From NCBI RefSeq assembly GCF_007713685.1, contig NZ_VMRJ01000005.1:372001-436000 (forward strand): a stretch of DNA of 64,000 nucleotides, read 5' to 3'. The notes under the pieces are model-generated. The model was not told where the DNA came from and did no database searches. It was given only the letters and a program-made list of their open reading frames with translations. How positions within the stretch are numbered: the first letter of the stretch is position 1; every line of letters starts with the position of its first letter. The position numbers were made by a program, and so were the translations under genes. Below are positions 25,629 through 34,756 of this stretch, in pieces. The stretch comes from Hymenobacter setariae (GTDB lineage: Bacteria; Bacteroidota; Bacteroidia; Cytophagales; Hymenobacteraceae).

Positions 25629-26423
25629 ATGGAGTATTTCGTAAAGCTCGATTCGGTGGTGCGCCGCATCTGGAGCAAGGCCGACACGGTGCTATTTATC
25701 TTCGCGGGGTCGGCGGCCGAGTTTGCATTGAATAAAGCGGTAGACTGGCTCTACTTCACGGGCAAGCTGCCGGCCGACCCCCTAGGTCGCCTGTTTTCGA
25801 CGGTAGAATATGCGCGGCGCATCGTGTTTGCGGAGCGGGCGGCGGCCGAGCACGCCATCGATACCATCGTGGGCATTCATGCGGCGGTGGAGCAGAAGCG
25901 CGGCATGCGCATTCCCGATTGGGCCTACCGCGACGTGCTATTCATGCTCACGTCCTACTCCATCAGCGTGTTTGAGGCGCTGGAGCGACCGCTCACGGCC
26001 GCCGAAAAGGAGGAGATTGTAGACGTTTTCTTCCGCATGGGCCAGCGCATGGGCATCCCAGAAGTGCCCGGTACCTATGCTGAGTGGCAGCAGGCCCGCC
26101 AGGCGCACCTCGACAATGACCTAGTAGTGAGCGACTACACCGCCGACCTCTACCGCCAATACCGGCGCCACCTAGGGGCCTTTCGCTACGAGCTGGTGCT
26201 GCAAGCACAGCGCTTCGTGACCCCGCCCCGCGTGCGCGAGCTGCTGCAACTGGGGCGTTGGTCGTGGATGCCGCTGGTGCTGCCGCTATATCGGCCCACG
26301 CAACACCTGGCCCTAGGTAGGTGGGCGCGCACCTCGCTGATGCCAGCCAAGTACCGGGCGCAAATTTTGGCTTTGGACCGGGGGCCCGAGCTAGTGCGCC
26401 CGCCGATGCTGCAGACGCACTAA
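25629..26423 (+). CDS. Oxygenase MpaB family (DUF2236) protein
   Basis: This is a 264-residue protein of the DUF2236/MpaB family, related to fungal MpaB and latex-clearing-type haem oxygenases. Conserved segments include DSVVRRIWSKADTVLFIFAG, FSTVEYARRIVFAERAAAEH near residue 57-76 (region of the helix that carries the family His), and LFMLTSYSISVFEALERPL. The ATG at 25629 is preferred to a TTG at 25581, because it starts where the family starts (MEYFVKLD) and leaves room for the promoter at 25551. The substrate is unknown. No signal peptide is present. Confidence 0.85.
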   Translation: MEYFVKLDSVVRRIWSKADTVLFIFAGSAAEFALNKAVDWLYFTGKLPADPLGRLFSTVEYARRIVFAERAAAEHAIDTIVGIHAAVEQKRGMRIPDWAYRDVLFMLTSYSISVFEALERPLTAAEKEEIVDVFFRMGQRMGIPEVPGTYAEWQQARQAHLDNDLVVSDYTADLYRQYRRHLGAFRYELVLQAQRFVTPPRVRELLQLGRWSWMPLVLPLYRPTQHLALGRWARTSLMPAKYRAQILALDRGPELVRPPMLQTH

Positions 26424-26495
26424 ATCCCTGCACAGCACCACGAAATCTCGGCTTACTGTGGACGTGCGGTGTGTGGTAGAACGGGCCCGCGGCGC

Positions 26496-26503
26496 GACCT
26501 TTG
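26496..26503 (+). promoter_or_regulatory. Promoter -7-like box GACCTTTG
   Basis: GACCTTTG lies 73 bp upstream of the BamA-like gene; one mismatch to TAnnTTTG at the first position. Confidence 0.35.
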
Positions 26504-26576
26504 CTTGGTCATTGGGGTAGCCCCTGCCCAGGGGCTCCGAGCTGCAAGTAGCAGCCGCCCCGCGCGAACGTAGGTG

Positions 26577-27767
26577 ATGATTTTTTTACGCCTTCTGGCT
26601 CTAGCAGCGTTTCTAGTGGCTTCGCTGGTTGCCCAGGGGCAAGCTCCGGCGCCCACCGAGGACTTTGGCGACTTGGTGCACAAGGTTTTCCCACGCAAGC
26701 ACCCTAGACCGGCTAGCGACTCGGCCAAGGTGCGTAAGCCGCGCTCGCTGGTGGTGCTGCCGGCCGTGGCCTATACCCTGGAGGCGCGGCTGCTGGCGTC
26801 GGTGACGGCCAGTGTGGCCTTTCAGCAGCCCGATGCCAACCTGTCGGCCATCTCTACGACGCTCACCTACACCCAGAACCGCCAGATTATTCTGGCCGTG
26901 AATGGCCCGCTCTGGACCGCCCACAACCGCAGCCTGTGGCTGGCCGACTACCGCTTGCTGCATTACCCGCAGCGCACTTACGGCCTTGGCAGCAATGCGC
27001 ACGAAGACGACTACATCGCCATGGATTACAACCTGTTGCGGGTGCACCAGAGCTACTACCGGCGGCTGGGGGCCACGGGGCCCCTGTACGTGGGGGTAGG
27101 GTACTTTTTGGATACGCGCTGGAACATCCAGAGCCTTAATCAAGATGGGCAGACGCTGACGCAAATTTCGGGCTATGATATTGGGGTAGCGGGACGCTCT
27201 ACTTCGTCGGGGCTGGTGGCGTCTGTGTTGCGCGATAGCCGCGCCAATGCCCAGCGCCCGGCCGCGGGCGAGAGCTACCTGTTTTTTGCGCTGCGCACCA
27301 ACTTGCGGGCCCTAGGGTCGGATGCCAACTACCGCTTTGTGCAGGGCGATACGCGGCGCTATTTTCAACTGGGGCCGGCTGGCAATGTGCTGGCCTTTTG
27401 GGTATACGGCGACTTTGCCCTAGGCCAGGCGGCGCCTTACCTCGACCTGCCCGCCACCGGCTGGGATACCTACAGCGTGACTGGGCGCGGCTACATCCAA
27501 GGGCGCTTCCGGGGCACGAGCCTGGTATATGGCGAAACAGAATACCGCTTCAACCTCACGCGCTCGCGGGTGCTGGGCGGCGTGGTGTTCGTGAATGGGC
27601 AGTCGGCTCGCAACCCCAGCACTGGCTACGGGCGCGTGGCCCCAGCGGGCGGTACCGGCATCCGGCTTTGTTTGAGCAAAAAGGTGGGCACCTATTTGGC
27701 CGTAGACTATGCTTGGGGGCTTGAGGGTTCCAATGGCGTTTTCTTTAACCTAGGCGAGGTGTTTTAG
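26577..27767 (+). CDS. BamA/TamA-like outer membrane beta-barrel protein
   Basis: This 396-residue protein has a signal peptide (MIFLRLLALAAFLVASLVAQGQ) and a long series of amphipathic beta strands alternating with turns. The pattern PAVAYTLEARLL, YPQRTYGLGSNAHEDDYIAM and LYVGVGYFLDTRWNI is typical of the surface-antigen (Omp85, D15) barrel in Bacteroidota. It ends in Phe (GVFFNLGEVF), the BAM recognition signal. It lacks POTRA domains, so it is probably a stand-alone barrel of unknown role rather than BamA itself. A GTG at 26574 is an alternative start. Confidence 0.8.
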   Translation: MIFLRLLALAAFLVASLVAQGQAPAPTEDFGDLVHKVFPRKHPRPASDSAKVRKPRSLVVLPAVAYTLEARLLASVTASVAFQQPDANLSAISTTLTYTQNRQIILAVNGPLWTAHNRSLWLADYRLLHYPQRTYGLGSNAHEDDYIAMDYNLLRVHQSYYRRLGATGPLYVGVGYFLDTRWNIQSLNQDGQTLTQISGYDIGVAGRSTSSGLVASVLRDSRANAQRPAAGESYLFFALRTNLRALGSDANYRFVQGDTRRYFQLGPAGNVLAFWVYGDFALGQAAPYLDLPATGWDTYSVTGRGYIQGRFRGTSLVYGETEYRFNLTRSRVLGGVVFVNGQSARNPSTGYGRVAPAGGTGIRLCLSKKVGTYLAVDYAWGLEGSNGVFFNLGEVF

Positions 27768-27941
27768 AAAGCGGCGCCTATCTAGCTGCCATTAGGAAGA
27801 GGGGGAGTAGTTGTGGGCTAGTAAGAGCCACTATAAGTAGCCGCTATATAGCAGATTTTGTGCAAGAAATACTTGGGTAAAGCTAAACGGCGGGTAACGC
27901 TTTTGCGTACCTAGAAACAGCTTCACCACGCGCTATTTCTG

Positions 27942-28595
27942 ATGTCTTATCCCAACGACCAAACTCCCGACGCGGCCGGCACGCCGCCGTCGACTGGCCC
28001 TTCGCGCCGCTCTTTCCTTAAGCAGAGCGGCGGCATTCTAGGCTTTGCCCTAGTACCGCCCATTGCCGGCCAGGCCGAAGCCATTGCCGACAAAATGGCC
28101 CCAGCCAGCCCTATTCTTTCAGGCCAAACCAACGTTAGCCTCCATATCAACGGCCAGGCCAAAAACCTACGGCTGGAGCCCCGCACTACACTGCTCGACG
28201 CCCTGCGCGAGTATATGGACCTGACCGGCACCAAAAAGGGCTGTGACCACGGCCAGTGCGGCGCCTGCACGGTGCTCGTGGATGGCCGCCGGGTAAATAG
28301 CTGCCTCACGCTGGCCGTGATGAGCCAGGGTAAGGAAATCACAACCATCGAGGGCCTAGCCAAGGGCGACGACCTGCACCCTATGCAAGAGGCGTTTCTC
28401 AAGCACGATGGCTTCCAGTGCGGCTACTGCACACCGGGCCAAATTATGTCGGGCGTGGCCTGCGTGAAAGAAGGCCACGCCACTTCCGATGACCAGTGCC
28501 GCGAGTGGATGAGCGGCAACATCTGCCGCTGCGGCGCCTACCCCAATATTCTGGCCGCCGTGCGCGAAGTAGCTGGCCAACAAGCAAAAGGCTAA
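27942..28595 (+). CDS. Xanthine dehydrogenase family 2Fe-2S subunit with Tat signal (PaoA/YagT-like)
   Basis: This is the 217-residue small subunit of a molybdenum hydroxylase. A twin-arginine signal lies at residues 21-27 (SRRSFLKQ), so the complex is folded in the cytoplasm and exported. The plant-type ferredoxin site is KKGCDHGQCGACTVLVDG plus a later Cys (VNSCLTL). The second 2Fe-2S cluster site in the helical domain is FQCGYCTPGQ and GNICRCGAYPN. Its stop is 6 bp before the FAD subunit gene. The order 2Fe-2S, FAD, Mo matches the E. coli paoABC aldehyde oxidase operon, so an aldehyde oxidase is the best guess. Confidence 0.93.
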   Translation: MSYPNDQTPDAAGTPPSTGPSRRSFLKQSGGILGFALVPPIAGQAEAIADKMAPASPILSGQTNVSLHINGQAKNLRLEPRTTLLDALREYMDLTGTKKGCDHGQCGACTVLVDGRRVNSCLTLAVMSQGKEITTIEGLAKGDDLHPMQEAFLKHDGFQCGYCTPGQIMSGVACVKEGHATSDDQCREWMSGNICRCGAYPNILAAVREVAGQQAKG

Positions 28596-28601
28596 CCTAC
28601 T

Positions 28602-29582
28602 ATGAATAACTTCGCCTATACTCAGGCCGCTTCTACTAAAGAAGCTGCCACCGCTACGCAGAGCGACAAGCACGCGGCTTTCATCAGCGGCGGCACCTCG
28701 CTCATCGACTTGATGAAGTCCAACATCGAGCAGCATTCTCTGCTGGTCGACCTGAATAAACTTTCGCTCCTAGGTGTCGAAAACTCGGCCACGGGCCTGC
28801 GCATCGGCGCGCTCGAACGCATGAGCGACGTGGGCGAGCACCCGCTGGTGGTTCAAAACTACCCAGTCATTTCGCAGTCGCTGCTGGCCTCAGCCTCGCC
28901 GCAGCTGCGCAACATGGCCAGCATGGGTGGTAACCTGTTGCAGCGCACGCGCTGCGGCTACTTCCGCGACGTGGCTTTCCCGTGCAACAAGCGGGTACCC
29001 GGCTCGGGCTGCCCCGCCCAAGACGGCGATAACCGCACGCTGGCCATCCTAGGGGGCAGCACGAGCTGCATTGCCACCCACGCCTCCGACTTGTGCGTGG
29101 CGCTGGTGGCCCTCGAAGCCAAGCTGACCCTCGAAAACGCCAAGGGCGCCACGCGCACCGTGCCGCTGGCCGATTTTTATAAGCTGCCAGGCAAGACGCC
29201 GCACATCGAAAACCAGTTGCAGCCCGGCGAACTCATCACGGCCATCACCATCCCGGCCGCCGCGCACGCCCGCAAGTCGCACTACCTCAAGGTGCGCGAC
29301 CGGGCTAGCTACGCCTACGCGCTGGTGAGCGCGGCCGTGGGGCTCGATGTGCAAGGCGGCACTATCCGCTCGGCGCGGGTGGCCCTAGGGGGCGTGGGCA
29401 CCGTGCCCTGGCGAGTGCCCGCCGTCGAGAAAGCCTTGGTTGGCAAGGCCGCCACCGAGGATACATTCCGCGCTGCCGCGGCCCTGGCCGTGCGCGACGC
29501 CGCGCCCCGCGAGCATAATAAATTCAAAATCGAGCTGGCCCAGCGCACCATCGTGCGGGCGCTGCTAGAAGTCGCCGCCTAA
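28602..29582 (+). CDS. FAD-binding subunit of molybdenum hydroxylase (PaoB/YagS-like)
   Basis: This is a 326-residue FAD-binding subunit. FISGGTSLIDLMK near residues 26-38 is the FAD loop, and ASPQLRNMASMGGNLLQRTR the second nucleotide-binding segment. The Cys-rich insertion RCGYFRDVAFPCNKRVPGSG followed by C corresponds to the extra 4Fe-4S loop seen in E. coli PaoB, which distinguishes this subgroup from ordinary xanthine dehydrogenases. The C-terminal CO_deh_flav_C domain starts near residue 220. It is in an operon with the genes at 27942 and 29597 with gaps of 6 and 14 bp. Confidence 0.93.
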   Translation: MNNFAYTQAASTKEAATATQSDKHAAFISGGTSLIDLMKSNIEQHSLLVDLNKLSLLGVENSATGLRIGALERMSDVGEHPLVVQNYPVISQSLLASASPQLRNMASMGGNLLQRTRCGYFRDVAFPCNKRVPGSGCPAQDGDNRTLAILGGSTSCIATHASDLCVALVALEAKLTLENAKGATRTVPLADFYKLPGKTPHIENQLQPGELITAITIPAAAHARKSHYLKVRDRASYAYALVSAAVGLDVQGGTIRSARVALGGVGTVPWRVPAVEKALVGKAATEDTFRAAAALAVRDAAPREHNKFKIELAQRTIVRALLEVAA

Positions 29583-29596
29583 GCCAGTTATCAACT

Positions 29597-31924
29597 ATGT
29601 CATCCGAACCCCAATTTTCTGACCAGCCCGGCGGCTTTGTGGGCAAGCCCCTGGTGCGCGTCGAGGGCCGCGAAAAAGTAACCGGCAAGGCTAAGTACGC
29701 CGCCGAGTTTGCATTGCCCGGCCTCACCTACGGCGTGCTGGCCACCAGCCCCATTGCTAAGGGTAAAATCCAGAGTATCGACACTACGGCCGCTGCTAAA
29801 GAGCTGGGTGTTATTGCGGTGCTCACGCACCAAAACCTGCCCAAGCTCGCCAAAACGCCCGATACGCCCGAAGGCAAGAAGGACACGAATGCCCCGATGG
29901 GCTTTATGCCTCTTACCTCCGACGAGATATTCTACGCCGCGCAGCCGGTGGCCCTCGTTGTGGCCGACACCCTAGAGCACGCCACCCATGCCGCCACGCT
30001 GGTGAAGGTGACCTACGCTCCGCAAAAGCCCATTGCCGACTTCCACGACCCCAAGGCCGAGCTGTTTGACCCCGAAAAGGTGCAGGATGGCAAGCAAAAG
30101 GGCCACACCAAGCGCGGCGAGCCGCAGGCTGCGTTTGCCAGCTCGCCTATCCAGCTCACGGCCACTTACACGCACCCCGTGTACAACCACAACCCCATGG
30201 AGCCCGGCTCGACCACGGCCCACTGGGAAGCGGCCGACCGCCTCACGGTGTACGAATCGACGCAGGGCGTCACGCGTACGCAGTCGACGCTGTCGGCCAT
30301 GACCGGCCTGCCGCGCGAGCAGGTGCGCGTGATTACCAAGTACCTAGGGGGTGGGTTTGGCTGCAAAGGCTCGACCTGGCCACACACCGTCCTCACGGTG
30401 CAGGCCGCCAAGGCCGTGGGCCGGCCGGTGAAGCTAATGCTCACGCGCCCGCAGATGTTTACGAGCATGGGCCATCGCGAAGACCAGAGCCAGGTAATGA
30501 AGCTAGGAGCTTCGGCCGATGGCAAAATCACCTCGCTCATCCACACCAAGCAGTCCACGACCTCGCCCTGGGACAACTACGCCGAGCCCAACTCCAAGAT
30601 TGTGGACCTGCTTTATGCCTCACCGAGCTTCGAGAGCAGCTACGAGTTGGCGCGGGCCAACGTGATGACCAGCACCTTTATGCGGGCCCCTGGCGAGGCG
30701 CCCGGCTCGTTTGCCATCGAGTGCTCGATGGACGACCTAGCCGCCCGCCTAGGCGTGGACCCTATCGAAATCAGGCTGCGCAATTACGCCGACCACGACT
30801 ACGGCACCGGCCAGCAGTGGAGCAGCAAGAGCCTGAAGCAGTGCTACACCCGTGGCGCCGAGCTGTTTGGCTGGAGTAAGCGCAACCCCAAGGCTGGCGC
30901 CACCCGCGACGGCCGCTACTTCGTGGGCATGGGCATGGCCTCGGCTAGCTACCCCGTGCACAACTCGCAGGGCACGGCCCGCGCCCGCCTCTACGCCGAC
31001 GGCCACGCCGTGGTGCAGGCCGGCGCCACCGACCTAGGCACCGGCACCTACACCGTAATGACCCAAGTGGCCGCCGATTCGCTGGGCTTGCCCATCGAGA
31101 AAGTGCGCTTCGAGCTAGGCGATACGCAACTGCCGACGGCCCCCAACTCGGGCGGCTCGGTAGCGGCCGGCACGGTGTCGTCGAGTATTTTCCTGGCTTG
31201 CCAGGACGTGTGGCAAAAGCTTATCAAGGCCGCTGTTATCGACAAAAAATCGCCACTCTACCGGGCCAAGCCCGAAGACGTGACCGTGGAGAAAGGCCGC
31301 TTATTCCTCAAGAAAGACCCGAAGAAAGGCGAGGCCTTTGGCGAGCTGATGAAGCGCGGCGAAATCACTGACATTGAGGGCATGGCGCAGGGCAAATACG
31401 GCTCGGGCTATGAAGACGCGGCCGCCGCTAAAAACGCCGACCCCACCCAAAAAGACCAGGCCGGCCACCACTCTATGCACTCCTTTGGGGCGCATTTTTG
31501 CGAGGTGCGCGTCGATATGGACCTAGGCACCATTCGGGTGTCAAAGTGGGTGAGCGTTATCGGCGCTGGCCGCATCTTGAATGCCCAAACTGCTCGTAGC
31601 CAAATTATTGGTGGCGCTATCTTTGGCATCGGCTCGGCCCTGATGGAGGAAACCGTGCGCGACCCGCACTACTCGCGTTACACCAACGCCGACCTAGCCA
31701 GCTACCACGTGCCCGTGAATGCCGATATCCCGAACATGACGGTAGAATTTGTGGAAGAGCACGACCCCTACATCAACGCGATGGGGGTGAAGGGCATCGG
31801 CGAAATTGCGATGGTGGGCGTGGCCGCCGCTGTGGCCAACGCCGTGTACCACGCCACCGGTAAGCGCCTGCGCGACCTGCCTCTCACGCCCGATAAGGTG
31901 CTGATGGCTGGATTGCCGAGCTAG
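29597..31924 (+). CDS. Molybdopterin-binding catalytic subunit (PaoC/YagR-like)
   Basis: The 775-residue catalytic subunit binds the molybdenum cofactor and oxidises the substrate, probably an aldehyde or N-heterocycle. The N-terminal aldehyde oxidase/xanthine dehydrogenase a/b hammerhead domain (residues 15-130) is followed by Moco-binding segments: YLGGGFGCKGSTWPH near 248-262, TFMRAPGEAPGSFAIECSMD near 355-374 and GSVAAGTVSSS. The catalytic Glu is in GVKGIGEIAMVGVAAAVANA near 732. It has no signal of its own, so it would be exported with the Tat-tagged small subunit. A family A repeat lies between this gene and the MobA/MocA-like gene. Confidence 0.94.
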   Translation: MSSEPQFSDQPGGFVGKPLVRVEGREKVTGKAKYAAEFALPGLTYGVLATSPIAKGKIQSIDTTAAAKELGVIAVLTHQNLPKLAKTPDTPEGKKDTNAPMGFMPLTSDEIFYAAQPVALVVADTLEHATHAATLVKVTYAPQKPIADFHDPKAELFDPEKVQDGKQKGHTKRGEPQAAFASSPIQLTATYTHPVYNHNPMEPGSTTAHWEAADRLTVYESTQGVTRTQSTLSAMTGLPREQVRVITKYLGGGFGCKGSTWPHTVLTVQAAKAVGRPVKLMLTRPQMFTSMGHREDQSQVMKLGASADGKITSLIHTKQSTTSPWDNYAEPNSKIVDLLYASPSFESSYELARANVMTSTFMRAPGEAPGSFAIECSMDDLAARLGVDPIEIRLRNYADHDYGTGQQWSSKSLKQCYTRGAELFGWSKRNPKAGATRDGRYFVGMGMASASYPVHNSQGTARARLYADGHAVVQAGATDLGTGTYTVMTQVAADSLGLPIEKVRFELGDTQLPTAPNSGGSVAAGTVSSSIFLACQDVWQKLIKAAVIDKKSPLYRAKPEDVTVEKGRLFLKKDPKKGEAFGELMKRGEITDIEGMAQGKYGSGYEDAAAAKNADPTQKDQAGHHSMHSFGAHFCEVRVDMDLGTIRVSKWVSVIGAGRILNAQTARSQIIGGAIFGIGSALMEETVRDPHYSRYTNADLASYHVPVNADIPNMTVEFVEEHDPYINAMGVKGIGEIAMVGVAAAVANAVYHATGKRLRDLPLTPDKVLMAGLPS

Positions 31925-31942
31925 GTACTCGCTGCCCATGAT

Positions 31943-32047
31943 ACCCCACCCCCGGCCCCTCCCCTCCGGGAGAGGGGAGCCTAGTGACTCTCACGTTAGA
32001 GAATGAAAGGCTCCCCTCTCCCGGAGGGGAGGGGCCGGGGGTGGGGT
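31943..32047. repeat. GC-rich long inverted repeat, family A copy 2
   Basis: Arms ACCCCACCCCCGGCCCCTCC... and its reverse complement, centre TAGTGACTCTCACGTTAGAG. It is nearly identical to 2831-2936 and sits between the Mo subunit gene and the cofactor gene. Confidence 0.9.
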
Positions 32048-32104
32048 TTTTACGTAAGAGCGTAGGCCAAATGCTGGCTTCGTACTCATTCAACTAATTA
32101 CCCC

Positions 32105-32707
32105 ATGCACCACGACCCCACCGCTACCGTTGGCCTGATACTCCTGGCCGCCGGCTCGTCTTCGCGCCTCGCCCGCCCCAAACAGTTGTTGCCCTACCAG
32201 GGCAGCACGCTGCTGCGCCACGCCGCCGAGGTAGCCACGGCTTCGCCTTGCCGCCCGCTAGTGCTTGTGACCGGCGCCCTCCACGACGAGCTGCTGCCCG
32301 AAATCGACGGCCTGCCTTTCCACGTGGTGCGCAATGATGCCTGGGCCGATGGCATGGGTGGCAGCATCGCCGCGGGCCTAGCCGAGCTCGAAACCGCGGC
32401 CGAAGCGGCTAAAGTGGATGCCGTAGTCGTCATGCTCTGCGACCAGCCCCTGCTCACGCCCGAAGTTATTGGCGAGCTGATTGTACAGTTTCAGGCTACC
32501 GGGCAGCCCGTAGTGGCTTCGGCTTACGCTGGCACCCAAGGTGTGCCGGCGCTGTTCAGCCGTGAGATATTTCCGCAATTGCTGGCGCTGCGCGGGGCAG
32601 CTGGTGCACGAGAGCTATTGCAGCAGTATGCCCACCTGCCCACGGTGGATTTCCCCGGCGGCGCTACCGATGTAGATACCGAGGCACAATACGCTGCCCT
32701 AGGGTAG
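32105..32707 (+). CDS. MobA/MocA-like molybdenum cofactor nucleotidyltransferase
   Basis: This 200-residue GT-A-fold enzyme has the signature LAAGSSSRLARPKQLLPYQG (residues 15-34) and the metal-binding VVMLCDQPLLTP near 110-121. Such proteins attach CMP or GMP to molybdopterin. Next to the xanthine-dehydrogenase-family operon the expected job is to make molybdopterin cytosine dinucleotide (MocA activity), which E. coli PaoABC requires. A family A hairpin in between may attenuate expression relative to the structural genes. Confidence 0.9.
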   Translation: MHHDPTATVGLILLAAGSSSRLARPKQLLPYQGSTLLRHAAEVATASPCRPLVLVTGALHDELLPEIDGLPFHVVRNDAWADGMGGSIAAGLAELETAAEAAKVDAVVVMLCDQPLLTPEVIGELIVQFQATGQPVVASAYAGTQGVPALFSREIFPQLLALRGAAGARELLQQYAHLPTVDFPGGATDVDTEAQYAALG

Positions 32708-32708
32708 C

Positions 32709-33194
32709 CTATTTTACCCGCCGGTACTCTATCTCTTCTTCAACGCCCGGCATATCCTCACCTACCGGAAAAGCCAGTACCAGCACGCGGCGGCTCAGCT
32801 TGCGAATTTGATGGCCATCGAACGACGAGCCGTTGCGGCTGGTGGGGCTGCTGGCTTGCAAGCGGTTCTTGCTCACAGAGTAAGAGCCTATTTCGTTCTG
32901 CACTACTTCCTCGCCGCGCATGACCGTGAACCGGTAGCCGCCATCGGCCCGAAATTCTACTCGCAACTGCGCAGTGCCCTCGGCAATGCCGTGGTTGAGG
33001 TCGGCGGTCTGGGGGTCGTTGAGGCGCTCGCGCACCGAGTCGGGCACCGTTTCGCTCACGGTAAAGCCGATTTCATAGGCCTCCCACTGGCCCACCAAAC
33101 CGGGCAGCACTTGCGCCCGCGCCGCAGTACCTAGGAGCAGCGCGGCGCCCAGCGGCAGCCAGCAGCGAGTTGTTTTTTGGAGTATCGCCTTCAT
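32709..33194 (-). CDS. Secreted lipocalin-like hypothetical protein
   Basis: The ATG at 33192-33194 yields a signal peptide (MKAILQKTTRCWLPLGAALL...ARAQ) and a 161-residue product. The mature part (LVGQWEAYEIGF, AQLRVEFRADGGYRFTVMRG, GSYSVSKNRLQASS, VLVLAFPVGE) has the GxW start and alternating strands seen in lipocalin-like stress proteins of Bacteroidota. The ligand is unknown. It ends immediately next to the convergent MobA/MocA-like gene (1 bp apart). Confidence 0.65.
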   Translation of the reverse strand: MKAILQKTTRCWLPLGAALLLGTAARAQVLPGLVGQWEAYEIGFTVSETVPDSVRERLNDPQTADLNHGIAEGTAQLRVEFRADGGYRFTVMRGEEVVQNEIGSYSVSKNRLQASSPTSRNGSSFDGHQIRKLSRRVLVLAFPVGEDMPGVEEEIEYRRVK

Positions 33195-33310
33195 CAAGGC
33201 CGAAAGTAAGCAACTTACTGGCTCGTCGGTTCTGACTAACCGGCAGCGGCGTTCTTCCACGCTACCTAGGAAACGCTAGTATCTTGGCACCTGCCAATTT
33301 CCTTCTACGC

Positions 33311-34723
33311 ATGACCCCCACCGCTACCGCCGCGCCGGCCGTCGAAAAAGACAACAAGCGCATCACCACCGGCTGGACTTTCTACGACTGGGCCAACTCG
33401 GTGTACCCGCTCGTGATTACCAGCTCAATTTTTCCGATTTACTGGTCGAGCGTTATCAAAAAGATAACCCACACCGACAGCGGCCAGAGCCCGGTCGATT
33501 TTCTTGGGTTTCAAGTGCCGGGCTCGTCGCTGCTCACCTACGCCATCTCGGCCGCCTTTCTGCTGATTGCGCTCATTAGCCCGTTTCTAACGTCGCTGGC
33601 TGACTTTTCGGGGCGGAAGAAGCTGTTTTTGCAAATTTTCTGCTACCTAGGGGCCGCCTCGTGCGCCGGGCTGTTCTTCTTCACGCCCGCCACGCTTACC
33701 GAGTCCACGTTCGTGTTTATCCTGGCCACTGTAGGGTTTTCGGGCAGCATCGTGTTCTATAATTCCTACCTGCCCGAAATCAGCAGCGAGGAAAAATTTG
33801 ACTCGCTGTCGGCCAAAGGCTTCTCGATGGGCTACGTGGGGTCGGTTATTCTGCTGGTCATTTGCTTGGTCATTAACCAGTTTCACGATAAAGTAGGGCT
33901 CACGAGCGAGCGGGCCGCGCAGATTTCGTTTCTGCTCACGGGCATCTGGTGGGCCGGCTTCGCCCAAATCCCGTTCTTCACCCTGCCCGCCGACCCCGGC
34001 CGCAGTACTCAGGCCGGCCCCGACGATAAAGGCTGGCTGCTCAACGGTTTTCACGAGCTAGCCAAGGTGTGGCGGCAATTGGAGCAGCTGCCCAATCTCA
34101 AAAAGTTTCTGCTCGCGTACTTCACCTACAACATGGGCGTGCAAACCGTGATGTACGTGGCCACACTCTTTGGCACCGACGAGCTGCATCTAGCCGACGA
34201 CGCGCTCATTATCACCATCTTGCTGCTGCAAGTAGTAGCCATTGCGGGCGCTTACCTGTTTGCCAAGCTCTCAGAGGCCATCGGCAATACACGGGCGCTG
34301 TCATGGTCGGTAATTATCTGGATGGGCATTTGCGTAGCCGGCTACTTTGTGCAGGCGGGCTGGAGTTTCTACGCCCTAGCCTCGGTCATCGGCCTCACCA
34401 TGGGCGCCATCCAAAGCCTTTCGCGCAGCACGTATTCCAAGATTATTCCTGAAAACACGCCGAATACGGCCGCTTTTTTCAGCTTCTTTGACGTGACCGA
34501 AAAGCTGAGTATCGTAATCGGTACGGCTACCTGGGGCATTATCAGCCAGTGGTTTGGCTCGATGCGCTACAGTATCTTGGCGCTCATTGTTTTCTTCGCC
34601 CTAGGTCTGGTTTTCTTGCTGCGCCTGCGCGGGAAGAAGCTGCGCGAAGAGCCCGCTGGCGGCACCGTGCTGCCGCCCCCGCCCGCCTCGCCGGTAGCAA
34701 ACACCCCGCTAACCACTCGGTAG
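33311..34723 (+). CDS. UMF1-type MFS transporter (Atg22-like)
   Basis: This 470-residue integral membrane protein has about 12 helices. The segment TGWTFYDWANSVYPLVITSS (residues ~19-38) is the signature of the UMF1/Atg22-like family, and LADFSGRKKLFLQIFC is the MFS loop 2-3 motif. The substrate is unknown; fungal Atg22 exports amino acids from the vacuole. ATG 33311 is chosen over a TTG at 33284. The cytosolic tail is Pro-rich. The DinB gene follows after 33 bp in the same direction, possibly from its own promoter. Confidence 0.9.
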   Translation: MTPTATAAPAVEKDNKRITTGWTFYDWANSVYPLVITSSIFPIYWSSVIKKITHTDSGQSPVDFLGFQVPGSSLLTYAISAAFLLIALISPFLTSLADFSGRKKLFLQIFCYLGAASCAGLFFFTPATLTESTFVFILATVGFSGSIVFYNSYLPEISSEEKFDSLSAKGFSMGYVGSVILLVICLVINQFHDKVGLTSERAAQISFLLTGIWWAGFAQIPFFTLPADPGRSTQAGPDDKGWLLNGFHELAKVWRQLEQLPNLKKFLLAYFTYNMGVQTVMYVATLFGTDELHLADDALIITILLLQVVAIAGAYLFAKLSEAIGNTRALSWSVIIWMGICVAGYFVQAGWSFYALASVIGLTMGAIQSLSRSTYSKIIPENTPNTAAFFSFFDVTEKLSIVIGTATWGIISQWFGSMRYSILALIVFFALGLVFLLRLRGKKLREEPAGGTVLPPPPASPVANTPLTTR

Positions 34724-34744
34724 GCCGCGTCGCGAAAGCGTGCC

Positions 34745-34752
34745 GACCTTTG
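34745..34752 (+). promoter_or_regulatory. Promoter -7-like box GACCTTTG, DinB gene
   Basis: GACCTTTG ends only 4 bp before the DinB ATG at 34757. If used, the mRNA would be leaderless or nearly so. Confidence 0.35.
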
Positions 34753-34756
34753 CGCC

